Positions 54,560 through 63,686 of a stretch of 64,000 nt of DNA are shown here, piece by piece. The notes beneath the pieces are model-generated. The model searched no databases. It was not told where the DNA came from and saw nothing but the letters and a program-made list of their open reading frames with translations. Source of the stretch: Dyadobacter sp. CY343. GTDB taxonomy: Bacteria > Bacteroidota > Bacteroidia > Cytophagales > Spirosomataceae. Numbering within the stretch: position 1 is the first letter of the stretch; each line of letters begins with the position of its first letter. A program made the translations under genes and the position numbers. The stretch covers positions 248,001 to 312,000 of the forward strand of contig NZ_JAJUXK010000003.1 in NCBI RefSeq assembly GCF_021390335.1, given 5' to 3'.

Positions 54560-56098
54560 CTATTGCTTAATAACCTGATCCGGCCACGGGACCAGCTTTC
54601 CCGTGGTTTTAAAAGTGGGCCACTGTGCGTCCCACTTTTTTAGTTTTTGGGTAAATAACTTCGCCAGTTCTTTCACTTTTGCAGGATTGGAGGCAGCCAG
54701 GTTATTTTCTTCACCAATGTCGGATTTCAGGTTATACAGTTCGAAACTGGCTTTTTTGTAATCATAGATCAGTTTCCAATCCCCTTTTCGCATTGCGCTC
54801 GCATAATGGATATTCGGACCTTCGTCGGGCGTCCAGCGATTGGGATGATGCCACACAAGCTCGCGCTGGTCGTTTTTGAGAGACGGGTTTTTGAGTATTT
54901 TCACAAAGCTTTCCCCGTCCGTTTCCTGTATCAGTTCAGGATTTTTTACACCCGCAATGTCTAGTATTGTTGGAAAGAAATCTTCGATAATCACATATTG
55001 CCCGGCCACGGTGCCCGGCTTCGTTATCCCCGGCCAGCGCACGAGCATCGGCTCGCGAATGCCGCCTTCGTATACGGAACCTTTGCCAGCTTTCAGCGGC
55101 AGGTTGTGCGTCCACGCTTTCCCTCCACGAGGCGGCGTGCGGCTCAATCCGCCATTGTCAGACATAAAAATGACTACCGTATTCTTTGCAATGTTCTTGT
55201 TATCAAGGTAGTCGAGCACATCGCCCAGACTTTTATCCATTCCTTCCACGAGCGTAGCGTATTTCGCTTCAACACTGTCGAGGCCCATTTTTAAATACCT
55301 GGCAAGATACCGCTGATCTGCATTGATCGGCGTATGCACCGCGTAATGCGACAGATAAAGGAAAAAAGGTTGCTTTTCGTTGATTGGTTTTTCCAAAGCT
55401 TTCAGTGCCTCTATCGTAATCGCGTCACTCAAAAAAGTGTCTGTTCCGTGATAAGCTTCCAGGCCGGGCACTGCATTCCGGCTGGGCTTGCCTTTCGCTG
55501 GCGCATCATAATTTTTCTTGCCGAGGTAACTCGCAGGATGCCCGATGGAGCTGCCGGCGATATTCACATCAAAACCCAGATTTTTAGGATCTGCACCCGG
55601 GGTACCGGAAGAGCCGAAATGCGCTTTTCCGCTTAAAATGGTGAAGTAGCCGTTTTGCCGCAAAACCGCAGGTAGCGGAGTGGCGTGAAAAGTATGCGGA
55701 ATGCCAGCCTCCGGGCTCAAACCATTGATATTCCAGTCAACCGCGTTGAAAACCGAGTCCGGATGATCCGTATTCTTGTTCTGATCCGGCGAAGTCCAGT
55801 GCGTGACGCGGTGGTGCGCGGCATTCACGCCCGTCAGCAGGCTCACGCGGGTAGGGGTACAAACCGGCATCGCATAAGCATTGGTAAACTTGGTACCCGC
55901 TTTCGCCAACCGCTCCATATTCGGGGTATTATATCTTTGGTTAAAAGAAGTTGTCTTGTTCCAAAAAGGCACCGAAGTATCCTGCCAGCCCATATCGTCG
56001 ACCAGAAAAATTATGATATTAGGTTTCTGAGCAACTTGTGAGAAGGTATTCAGGCAGGAGATAATTACCAGTACAATAGGAGCAAACAGTTTCTTCAT
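54560..56098 (-). CDS. Type I sulfatase
   Basis: 512 residues from the ATG at 56098, which gives a signal peptide (MKKLFAPIVLVIISCLNTFS). The formylglycine motif Cys-x-Pro-x-Arg is CTPTR with Cys80. Other family sites are NIIIFLVDDMGWQDTSVPFW (metal-binding Asp-Asp), GKAHFGSSG, HYAVHTPI and VVIFMSDNGGLSRTPPRGGK. The anaerobic or aerobic maturase is not in the window. It is most similar in pattern to arylsulfatase/choline-sulfatase-like enzymes of Bacteroidota, acting on sulfated organics or glycans in the periplasm. It stands alone, converging on the coiled-coil gene with 5 bp between stops. Confidence 0.92.
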   Translation of the reverse strand: MKKLFAPIVLVIISCLNTFSQVAQKPNIIIFLVDDMGWQDTSVPFWNKTTSFNQRYNTPNMERLAKAGTKFTNAYAMPVCTPTRVSLLTGVNAAHHRVTHWTSPDQNKNTDHPDSVFNAVDWNINGLSPEAGIPHTFHATPLPAVLRQNGYFTILSGKAHFGSSGTPGADPKNLGFDVNIAGSSIGHPASYLGKKNYDAPAKGKPSRNAVPGLEAYHGTDTFLSDAITIEALKALEKPINEKQPFFLYLSHYAVHTPINADQRYLARYLKMGLDSVEAKYATLVEGMDKSLGDVLDYLDNKNIAKNTVVIFMSDNGGLSRTPPRGGKAWTHNLPLKAGKGSVYEGGIREPMLVRWPGITKPGTVAGQYVIIEDFFPTILDIAGVKNPELIQETDGESFVKILKNPSLKNDQRELVWHHPNRWTPDEGPNIHYASAMRKGDWKLIYDYKKASFELYNLKSDIGEENNLAASNPAKVKELAKLFTQKLKKWDAQWPTFKTTGKLVPWPDQVIKQ

Positions 56099-56205
56099 TT
56101 GATAATACAGGAAAGATTCACGAAGATAAGTGTGGCAAATTAAGTGAAAGAGACCTTCGTTCAAGTATAATATCCTGCCTTTTATCCTTTTTTGAAAAAT
56201 TAATG

Positions 56206-56228
56206 TACATTTGCTAAACACTGTTTAG
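56206..56228 (+). promoter_or_regulatory. Promoter -7 box and palindromic TetR operator before the regulator gene
   Basis: TACATTTG (56206-56213) fits the -7 consensus. It is followed without a gap by a perfect 15-bp palindrome CTAAACA-C-TGTTTAG (56214-56228) covering the expected transcription start, 26 bp before the TetR start codon. Confidence 0.75.
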
Positions 56229-56254
56229 TATATTCACAGCGTATTGTAGAATCT

Positions 56255-56869
56255 ATGGCAATCAAGGAGAGGAAAGAGCGGGAGAAGCAGGATATGAGGA
56301 ACCTGATCATTGAATCGGCAACTCAGCTATTTTTGAAGCATGGTTACGACAAGACGTCAATCCGTAACATTGCCGAGGATATAGAATACAGTCCGGCTAC
56401 TATCTATCTGTATTTCAAGGATAAAGATGAAATTTTTTATGTAATTCACGAAAATGCATTCGATCTCCTTGTCAAGCTTTTCCGCGAGCACGACACGATC
56501 AGTAACCCTTATGAACGCCTGGGCGCGATCGGTCGTACTTACATTAATTTTGCTTTTGAAAACCCTGATTACTACGATCTGATGTTTATCATGCGTGCGC
56601 CGTTATCGCAGATCAAGCATGAGGAAAGGTGGAATGCCGGCGAATGCGCATTCGGTTACGTGCTGGATACCCTGACTCAATGTCTGGATCAAAATCTGAT
56701 CAGGCCCGCCGATAAATACATCACAGCCGTTTCTGTGTGGTCCTTCGTTCACGGACTGGTTTCCCTTTATATCCGGGAAAGAATGTGTATTCTGGAAATG
56801 CCCGACGATGTGGTACGGGATATTGTTAATGCCTCATTTGAAAATTTTCTACAAAGTCTGAAAACGTAA
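56255..56869 (+). CDS. TetR family transcriptional repressor
   Basis: 204 residues. The N-terminal TetR helix-turn-helix spans about 12-65 (MRNLIIESATQLFLKHGYDK; TSIRNIAEDIEYSPATIYLY; FKDKDEIFYVI). The C-terminal ligand-binding domain is helical and hydrophobic (YERLGAIGRTYINFAFENPD; YDLMFIMRAPLSQIK). It sits directly upstream of a complete TolC-adaptor-RND operon. Near-identical operators precede both this gene and the operon, so autorepression and repression of the pump are likely. The inducer is unknown. Confidence 0.93.
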   Translation: MAIKERKEREKQDMRNLIIESATQLFLKHGYDKTSIRNIAEDIEYSPATIYLYFKDKDEIFYVIHENAFDLLVKLFREHDTISNPYERLGAIGRTYINFAFENPDYYDLMFIMRAPLSQIKHEERWNAGECAFGYVLDTLTQCLDQNLIRPADKYITAVSVWSFVHGLVSLYIRERMCILEMPDDVVRDIVNASFENFLQSLKT

Positions 56870-56876
56870 AAAAATT

Positions 56877-56900
56877 TACCTTTTGATGAACACTGTTTAG
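56877..56900 (+). promoter_or_regulatory. Second TetR operator, before the efflux operon
   Basis: TACCTTTTG (56877-56885), a -7-like box, is followed directly by ATGAACA-C-TGTTTAG (56886-56900). This matches the first operator in 13 of 15 positions and keeps the same placement relative to the -7 box. Confidence 0.7.
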
Positions 56901-56919
56901 TAAATAAACATCACTTATT

Positions 56920-58287
56920 ATGAATGCAATCTTTAAGGTGCCCTTGCGGCGGCTGTGGGGCTACGCTATTGTCTTTTCCTGTTTGTTTGGCCCGGTTGCG
57001 GCGCAGGATACAGTGCTTCGAAATTATATTGAGCAGGGTTTGAAAAACAACCAGGGTATCAGGCAGCAGGGTTTTTTGCTCGAAAGAAATATGTATGCGC
57101 TGAAAGAAGCCAGGAGTTTCTTTTTGCCGGAAGTCAATTTCAATACATCTTACCTTGACTCCCGCGGGGGCAGAAAAATCAGTATTCCGATCGGGGACCT
57201 GCTTAATCCGGTTTACAGCTCACTTAACCAGCTTACTAATTCGTCGGTTTTTCCGCAAGTCGATAATGTAAACCAGACTTTCAACCCGAATAATTATTAC
57301 GACGCCAAGTTCAGGACCTCGCTCCCGATCTATAATGCGGAGATCATTTACAATTCCCGGATCCGGAAAGAACAGATCAATTTTCAGCAGGCGGAGCTCG
57401 ACGTATATAAGAGGGAGTTGGTGAAGGAGATCAAATTGGGCTACTATGCTTGTGTGCAGGCCAGGGAGGGCGTTACTATCCTGGAAAATGCGGTGAAACT
57501 GGCTCGGGAGAACCTTCGCTTCAATCAGGCACTAGTCAAAAACGACAAGGCGATCAGGACAGTGGTAAGCCGGTCGGAAAACGAGCTGATCGGTTTGGAA
57601 GCGCGGCTGGAAGATGCCAGGAATCAGTCACGCAGCGCAGTTGCCTATTTCAATTTTTTACTGAATAATCCGTTGGATACGCCAATGGAACTGACTGAAA
57701 TGCAGGCCGATACTGTGCAAATCGGTAACGCAGAGCCAGGCCGGCGCGAGGAACTTTTAAAGCTGGAATCTCTTTCCAAAATCATTTCGCTATCCGAGCA
57801 ACTGGCCAAAGCGGCGGCGCTGCCGAGACTTTCCACATTCATCGACCTCGGCTCGCAGGGCGATTTTATCAAATTCAATAACGATACCCGCTATTATCTG
57901 TTCGGCCTCACGCTCGACTGGCGGGTATTTGCAGGGAACCGGGTTCAATATAAAGCCAAACAGGCGGCGTTGGAAAGCAAGGCAACCGGCCAGCAGATCG
58001 ATCAGGTAGAGCAACAACTTGCATTACAGGTAGAAACCGCAGGTAACCGGCTCCATTCGGCCTCTCAATTTTTCCAGGCTTCCAAAAGTCAGACTGCATT
58101 ATCCCAGCAATATTACAATGATCAGCAAAAGCTTTACCGCGAAGGCCAGCTGCTGTATATCGAGCTTCTCGACGCGCAAAACCGCCTGATCGGTGATCAG
58201 CTGCAACAAAGTATTGCTTATCTCAACGTTCAGACCCGCTCCGCAGAATTGGAACGGGCGAGGGCCAGCTATGTATTTTCAAACTAG
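56920..58287 (+). CDS. TolC family outer-membrane efflux protein
   Basis: 455 residues with a signal peptide ending GPVAAQ and the TolC pattern of long helices and two repeated halves: LRNYIEQGLKNNQGIRQQGF, EARSFFLPEVNFNTSYLDSR, EQINFQQAELDVYKRELVKE, QLALQVETAGNRLHSASQFF and YREGQLLYIELLDAQNRLI. It forms the outer-membrane exit duct of the pump. It is the first gene of the operon, 6 bp before the adaptor gene, with a TetR operator upstream. Confidence 0.93.
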   Translation: MNAIFKVPLRRLWGYAIVFSCLFGPVAAQDTVLRNYIEQGLKNNQGIRQQGFLLERNMYALKEARSFFLPEVNFNTSYLDSRGGRKISIPIGDLLNPVYSSLNQLTNSSVFPQVDNVNQTFNPNNYYDAKFRTSLPIYNAEIIYNSRIRKEQINFQQAELDVYKRELVKEIKLGYYACVQAREGVTILENAVKLARENLRFNQALVKNDKAIRTVVSRSENELIGLEARLEDARNQSRSAVAYFNFLLNNPLDTPMELTEMQADTVQIGNAEPGRREELLKLESLSKIISLSEQLAKAAALPRLSTFIDLGSQGDFIKFNNDTRYYLFGLTLDWRVFAGNRVQYKAKQAALESKATGQQIDQVEQQLALQVETAGNRLHSASQFFQASKSQTALSQQYYNDQQKLYREGQLLYIELLDAQNRLIGDQLQQSIAYLNVQTRSAELERARASYVFSN

Positions 58288-58293
58288 ATCAAT

Positions 58294-59334
58294 ATGAAAA
58301 CGACTACTCAAATTAACCTCATACTCCTGCTCAGCGCTGGAATGCTGCTGGCGGGCTGCAAGGAAGAAAAAAAGCCGGAGGAAACCGATCCGACGATCCC
58401 GGTAAAGATTATCAGTTCCGCTTCGCTCGATCAGGCGCAGCCGGTGGAAACTTCGGGGCTGCTAGGCTCGGATAACGAGGCGAGACTTTCATTTAAAGTT
58501 GGCGGGATTATCCAAAGTGTTTTGGTCAAAGAGGGCGACCGGGTTCGGAAAGGACAGGTGCTCGCTACATTGAATACCACTGAAATTGCTGCGCAGGTGA
58601 GTCAGGCGGAAGAGAATTTCCTGAAAGCGAAACGTGACGCGCAGCGGATTGGCAATTTGTACAGGGATAGTGTAAGTACGAAGGAGCAGCTTGAAAACAG
58701 TCAGACAACGACATTACTGGCTGAAAAACAGCTTGATATCGCCAGATTCAATATGTCGCAAACCAGGATCGTTTCTACGACCGACGGTGTAGTGATCCAG
58801 AAAATCCAGAATGCGGGCGAACAGGTGCAGGGCGGCACGCCGGTGCTTTTTGTGAGCAGTACGAGCAACAAGGATTGGGTTGTTAAATGCGGCCTTACCG
58901 ACAAGGATTGGGCGAGATTGAAGGGCGGCGAAAAAGCGGAGATCACTTTTGACGCTTACCCGCAAACTTTTACCGGAAAAGTAATTTCCCTCGCGCAGGG
59001 AAGCGAAGCGGGGTCGGGATTATATCAGGCTGAGATACAAGTGAATAAGCAGGCTTCCAAGCTGGCGAGCGGACTTTTTGCGAAAGTGAGCATTTACCCG
59101 AAAGAAAAAACCACCATGATTTCCGTTCCCCTGGATGCATTGATCGAGGGCGAAGACGATAGCGCTTACGTATTCGTGGCTGGCTCGGGGAAAGCACTGA
59201 GAAAGCAGGTGAAAATTGCTTACCTCGCTGGCGATAAGGCATTTATATTATCTGGTCTTGAAGCCGGGGCTCAGGTAATCAGAGAAGGTTCCGCCTACCT
59301 CACAGACGGTTCGGCGATCAAAATTGTACAGTAA
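58294..59334 (+). CDS. RND efflux periplasmic adaptor (membrane fusion protein)
   Basis: 346 residues, a lipoprotein with lipobox LLAGC (Cys22). Barrel-sandwich/lipoyl halves (ARLSFKVGGIIQSVLVKEGD; RVRKGQVLATLNTTEIAAQV; GVVIQKIQNAGEQVQGGTP) flank a short alpha-hairpin (about 95-150). A beta-barrel domain (AEITFDAYPQTFTGKVISLA) and a membrane-proximal domain (FILSGLEAGAQVIREGSAYL) follow. It bridges the inner-membrane RND pump and the TolC protein. It is 17 bp upstream of the pump gene. Confidence 0.93.
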   Translation: MKTTTQINLILLLSAGMLLAGCKEEKKPEETDPTIPVKIISSASLDQAQPVETSGLLGSDNEARLSFKVGGIIQSVLVKEGDRVRKGQVLATLNTTEIAAQVSQAEENFLKAKRDAQRIGNLYRDSVSTKEQLENSQTTTLLAEKQLDIARFNMSQTRIVSTTDGVVIQKIQNAGEQVQGGTPVLFVSSTSNKDWVVKCGLTDKDWARLKGGEKAEITFDAYPQTFTGKVISLAQGSEAGSGLYQAEIQVNKQASKLASGLFAKVSIYPKEKTTMISVPLDALIEGEDDSAYVFVAGSGKALRKQVKIAYLAGDKAFILSGLEAGAQVIREGSAYLTDGSAIKIVQ

Positions 59335-59351
59335 ACGCAACGGATGAAATC

Positions 59352-62300
59352 ATGAAATTACCTGAATTTGCTGTCAAAAATTACCAGTTTACGCTGGTTG
59401 TATTCCTGGCCGTATTAGCGCTGGGCATTTATTCGCTTTTCACGATGCCGAGGAGCGAAGATCCGGATATTCACCCGCCGCAGTTCACAGTGGTCGTGAT
59501 TTACCCGGGCGCGAGTCCGAAGGATATGGAGCAGCTTGTAGTCGATCCGATGGAAAAGAAGATCAACGAGCTTGACGATATGAAGCATATTATCACGGAT
59601 ATCAAGGACGGACTGGCTGTCATGCAGATCCAGTACAAATACAGTTCCGATCCCGACGATAAATACCAGGAAGTGGTGCGCGAGATCAATAGTCTGCGCG
59701 GACAGTTACCTGCCGATATTGCCGATATCCGCATTAATAAGCAGATTCCTTCCGACGTAAGCATTTACCAATATGCGCTGATCAGTGAAAATGCCACTTA
59801 TGCGCAGTTGAAAAAGCATTCGAAGGATTTTAAAGAGCAGCTCGAAAAGATAAAAAGTCTCAAAAAAGTTGACTACTCGGGCGTTCCGGAAAGGCAGGTG
59901 AATGTGAACCTGAACCTGCAAAAGATCGCCAATCAGCAGCTTACACAAAATCAGGTGATCGCCGCACTGCAAAGTGAAAACGTGAATGTGCCGGGCGGTA
60001 GCATTAGTATGTCGACCAAAAAGCTGAATATTAAAACCAGCGGGAATTACCGCACGCTGGATGAGATCGCCAATACGGTGGTTTCTACTGCCAATGGAAA
60101 AATAGTTTACGTAAAAGACGTGGCCGACGTGAAGCTGGGTTATGAGGACGAAACGCACCTTACCCGGCTGAACGGTTACCGGTGCAGCTTCGTGAATGTG
60201 AGCCAGAAAGAGGGGGAAAATATCATCGCAGTGCAGGATCAGGTGATACCGGTGGTTGAGAAATTCAAAGCTACTTTGCCTCCGAATATAGACCTGATCA
60301 AGGTTTTTGACCAGGCAAAAAGTGTCGACACGCGGCTGTCGCACTTTGCGCGTGACTTTGGTATCGCAATCATATTGGTATTGCTCACATTGCTGCCGCT
60401 GGGCACGCGGGCATCGCTGGTGGTGATGATTTCCATTCCGTTGTCGCTCGCTATCGGGTTGACTATCATGAACTTATTGGGATATAATATCAACCAGCTG
60501 AGCATTGTCGGGATGATCGTGGCGCTGGGTATATTGGTCGACGACAGTATTGTGGTGGTTGAAAATATAGAACGGTACCTGCGAATGGGCTATAATAGGG
60601 TAGAGGCTTCGATCAAGGCTTCTTCGCAGATAGGAATGGCGGTGGTCGGTTGTACGATATTGCTGATTTTTGCATTTCTGCCGCTCGTTTTTCTACCCGA
60701 AGGCGCGGGCGACTTTATCCGCAGCCTGCCGCTTTCCGTGATCACGACGGTATTTGCATCCATGCTCGTTTCACTCACAGTAGTACCTTTTTTATCAAGC
60801 GTAATCCTGAAACCACACGCGAGCGAAGAGGGTAACTTCTTTCTCCGCGGCATGAAAAGGCTCATTCACAGCACTTACGGAAGTATTCTCGACAAGGCAT
60901 TGAAGCGGCCTGCATTAACCCTGGTATTGGCCGGGCTGATCTTCGCCGGCTCGCTAGCCCTCATTCCGATGATCGGAAACAGCCTTTTTCCCAAGTCTGA
61001 AAAGCCGATGTTTCTGGTGGATATCGAGCTGCCGCAGGGTACCAACTTGAAGAAGACCAATCAGGTTGCCAAATATGTTGAAGGCGTTTTGAAACAGGAA
61101 CCTTTGATCACATCTTTTGCGACGAATGTTGGTAAAGGAAATCCGCGGGTCTATTACAATGTGATCCAACGTAATGAAAGTGAGAACTTTGCGGAAATTT
61201 TCGTGCAGGTAGAAGGGCTTGAAACCGAACAGAAAGTGGAGGTGATCGAGCGGCTGCGGAAAAAGCTCGAACGTTATCCCGGAGCGGAGATTAAGGTGAA
61301 GGATTTTGAGCAGGGGCCGCTGATAGAAGCGCCGCTCGCGTACCGTATCTATGGTGAAAATCTGGATCAGCTGCGCAAAACAGCATTCCGCGTCGCCGAT
61401 CTGCTTGCCAAAACAAAGGGTACGATTTACGTAAATAATCCTTTGCTTGTGCAGCCGACTGATCTGAGGGTCAATATCAATAAGCAAAAGGCAGGTACGC
61501 TGGGTATTTCGTCCGCTGAGATTGATCGTACGGTCAGGCTTGGTGCGGCGGGCCTGAATGTTGCTACTTACCGGGAGGATGTGGGAAAAGCTGATAATTA
61601 CAATGTAAACGTGTCGGTACCCCGGAATGCGTCCGTGCAGGATTACAGCGTTTTTGACAAACTATATGTGACCTCTGCAACCGGCGCAAGCATTCCCTTG
61701 AAAAATGTCGCGACGATCGAGCTGGAAAGTTCACCCAACCAGATCCGGCATTACGACAAAGATCGATACGTAACGGTTTCGGCATTCGTGAAGCCCGGCT
61801 TCAATGTGCAGCGGCTGAATGATGCTATTACTTTGAAACTTAATGCATTTCAGTTTGAAAAAGGGCAGACTTTCACGGTAGCCGGAGAGAAGGAAAGTCA
61901 GCAGGAAAGTTTCGGCGGGCTGGGCCTGATTATTCTCGTCACGATATTCGGTTTTCTGGGTGTATTGATATTGGAATTCAAGACTTTCAAAAGTATCCTG
62001 ATCGTACTCTCCGTGATCCCGCTGGGGATAGTGGGAGGTCTGGCGATGTTGTTTCTCACCGGCGAGACGCTTTCATTCACTGCTACCATTGGTTTCATCG
62101 CGTTGGTGGGTATTGAAGTGAAAAATTCCCTGCTGGTCGTAGACTTCACCAATCAACTGCGCGAGCAGGGAAAAGGGATCGAAGAAGCGATCATTGAGGC
62201 CGGTGAAATCCGTTTTGTACCGATTTTGCTGACTTCGCTCACGGCAATAGGGGGTCTGCTGCCACTCGTGATTGAGTACAGTGCGTTATATTCCCCGCTG

Positions 62301-62450
62301 GCGCTCGTGCTGATCGGCGGATTGATCAGTTCCACTTTGTTATCCCGGCTGGTTACGCCGGTGATGTACAAATTGCTGCCGCCGGAAATCGAAAGTAAAG
62401 TGCCAGTGAAAGAACCAGTTGAGGAATTGCAATGGTCGGTTATAAGCTAG
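59352..62450 (+). CDS. RND family efflux transporter permease
   Basis: 1032 residues with the 12-helix RND layout: a first helix, a large periplasmic loop, helices 2-6, a second loop and helices 7-12. Key points are YPGASPKDMEQLVVDPMEKK (porter domain), LGILVDDSIVVVENIERYLR with the paired proton-relay Asp residues in helix 4, LPLVFLPEGAGDFIRSLPLS, and GFIALVGIEVKNSLLVVDF in the second half. It is similar to the MdtB/AcrB-like HAE group of Bacteroidota and driven by proton motive force. The substrate is unknown. The last 11 bp overlap the convergent small open frame. Confidence 0.94.
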   Translation: MKLPEFAVKNYQFTLVVFLAVLALGIYSLFTMPRSEDPDIHPPQFTVVVIYPGASPKDMEQLVVDPMEKKINELDDMKHIITDIKDGLAVMQIQYKYSSDPDDKYQEVVREINSLRGQLPADIADIRINKQIPSDVSIYQYALISENATYAQLKKHSKDFKEQLEKIKSLKKVDYSGVPERQVNVNLNLQKIANQQLTQNQVIAALQSENVNVPGGSISMSTKKLNIKTSGNYRTLDEIANTVVSTANGKIVYVKDVADVKLGYEDETHLTRLNGYRCSFVNVSQKEGENIIAVQDQVIPVVEKFKATLPPNIDLIKVFDQAKSVDTRLSHFARDFGIAIILVLLTLLPLGTRASLVVMISIPLSLAIGLTIMNLLGYNINQLSIVGMIVALGILVDDSIVVVENIERYLRMGYNRVEASIKASSQIGMAVVGCTILLIFAFLPLVFLPEGAGDFIRSLPLSVITTVFASMLVSLTVVPFLSSVILKPHASEEGNFFLRGMKRLIHSTYGSILDKALKRPALTLVLAGLIFAGSLALIPMIGNSLFPKSEKPMFLVDIELPQGTNLKKTNQVAKYVEGVLKQEPLITSFATNVGKGNPRVYYNVIQRNESENFAEIFVQVEGLETEQKVEVIERLRKKLERYPGAEIKVKDFEQGPLIEAPLAYRIYGENLDQLRKTAFRVADLLAKTKGTIYVNNPLLVQPTDLRVNINKQKAGTLGISSAEIDRTVRLGAAGLNVATYREDVGKADNYNVNVSVPRNASVQDYSVFDKLYVTSATGASIPLKNVATIELESSPNQIRHYDKDRYVTVSAFVKPGFNVQRLNDAITLKLNAFQFEKGQTFTVAGEKESQQESFGGLGLIILVTIFGFLGVLILEFKTFKSILIVLSVIPLGIVGGLAMLFLTGETLSFTATIGFIALVGIEVKNSLLVVDFTNQLREQGKGIEEAIIEAGEIRFVPILLTSLTAIGGLLPLVIEYSALYSPLALVLIGGLISSTLLSRLVTPVMYKLLPPEIESKVPVKEPVEELQWSVIS

Positions 62451-62784
62451 CGGTTCCGCTGCCCGGCGCATTTCGTTTGGCTATCTTCTCAACCATTCTG
62501 CTGATGCGGATTTGAATGAGGCAGGAAGTTTCAACGAACGGTACAGGTTTGCTGACGAGCTTTCGGCTCATCGGATCGTAACACCAGCGGGCGGCGGTAG
62601 CGTGGATCGCCTGCTCACGGTTCACCGGGCGCTCGGAACATTTGACAGATCTCGACAGCATGAATGCGCCGAATACCAAAAGCGTGGTGGAAGCGAACAG
62701 GATCGGTCGCCCGTAATGGGGCGCGTTGAGGCGTCGCCTGCGTGCGGACGCAGACCTGGTGGAGGTAGAGATTTTCAGGAACAT
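62440..62784 (-). CDS. Possible small single-pass membrane protein
   Basis: 114 residues, no recognised family. A basic N-terminus (STRSASARRRRLNAPHYGRP) is followed by one hydrophobic helix (ILFASTTLLVFGAFML) and a Cys-containing tail. Codon choice looks coding (G/C favoured at third positions), and no other frame competes in this 465-bp space after the efflux gene. The start is an ATG without a clear ribosome site, as is usual in this phylum. It overlaps the end of the RND gene by 11 bp, in convergence. It could be spurious. Confidence 0.5.
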   Translation of the reverse strand: MFLKISTSTRSASARRRRLNAPHYGRPILFASTTLLVFGAFMLSRSVKCSERPVNREQAIHATAARWCYDPMSRKLVSKPVPFVETSCLIQIRISRMVEKIAKRNAPGSGTASL

Positions 62785-62915
62785 GGCTAAGTTTTAACAG
62801 GGTATTGAATTGTTTTTCAAAATGCGCTGAAAACCGCCTTCGTCGAAGCAGAACTATTTAAGCTGAGGGTTATATTATTTGAAATGCATATTGGGCTGAT
62901 CAGCTTCCGGGCAGG

Positions 62916-63686
62916 TCAGCCCATTTTAGTCAAAAATGCTTTGATATTATCCCGGTACCCCCGCGTCCATTTTATTTTGTCGCCAGTGGTAAGATGAATG
63001 ATATACTCTCCGTTGAAGTACGTTTCCAGCTCTGATATGTAGTTCATATTTACGATATTGGAGCGCCCCACGCGGATCATCACTTCGGGATCGAGGCGGC
63101 CTTCGAGACTGCTCAGACTTTCGTAGATCGTGTAGGTTTTAGCTGTGGTAAATAAGGAAATGTAGTTGCCGTCGGCTGAAAAATGGCTGATATCCTGGGT
63201 CTTGACCAGGTACATTTTACCCGCTTCCTTGACCAAAATCCTTTGCAGATAGTTGCCTGTCTTGTCCCGCTGATCCCGGAGCAGGTTACTGACGAGCTCC
63301 TCCATCCGCGGCTGCGCTTTCTGGCCGAGCCGCTCTTTCGCCCGCCCAAGCGACTGGTGAAAACGCACTTCGTCAAAAGGTTTAAGCAGGTAATCGATCG
63401 CATTCACTTCAAATGCCCGGAGCGCATATTGATCGTAAGCAGTAGTGAAAACGACGAAAGGCTGGTGGTGCGGCCATATTTCCTTCAATACCCCGAATCC
63501 GTCCAGTTCCGGCATTTGAATATCTATAAAAACGAGGTCTGGCCGGTGCTGCAATATTTTCACAACCGCTTCCGAACCATTCGAAGCCTCGCCGATCACT
63601 TCTATCGTGAGGTCATCCTGCAAAAAAGTACGGATCACATCCCGGGCGAGGATCTCGTCATCAATAATCAGACAGGTATGTTTCAT
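62916..63686 (-). CDS. LytTR family response regulator
   Basis: 256 residues from the ATG at 63686 (a longer frame adds 12 residues inside the kinase gene). The receiver (about 3-120) has the acidic pair IIDDE, phosphoacceptor Asp in LVFIDIQMPELDGFG, Thr in VVFTTAYDQYALRAF and Lys in DYLLKPFDEVRF. The LytTR DNA-binding domain (about 160-254) contains ISHFSADGNYISLFTTAKTY, MIRVGRSNIVNMNYISELET and IKWTRGYRDNIKAFL. It overlaps the upstream kinase gene by 26 bp, so the two form a coupled two-component pair of the YehU/YehT or LytS/LytR type. Confidence 0.94.
   Translation of the reverse strand: MKHTCLIIDDEILARDVIRTFLQDDLTIEVIGEASNGSEAVVKILQHRPDLVFIDIQMPELDGFGVLKEIWPHHQPFVVFTTAYDQYALRAFEVNAIDYLLKPFDEVRFHQSLGRAKERLGQKAQPRMEELVSNLLRDQRDKTGNYLQRILVKEAGKMYLVKTQDISHFSADGNYISLFTTAKTYTIYESLSSLEGRLDPEVMIRVGRSNIVNMNYISELETYFNGEYIIHLTTGDKIKWTRGYRDNIKAFLTKMG

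Noticed and set aside
62892..62923. Hairpin (TGGGCTGA / TCAGCCCA) at the end of the response regulator gene
   Set aside because: One arm contains the stop codon and no T-run follows on the minus strand, so it is not called a terminator.
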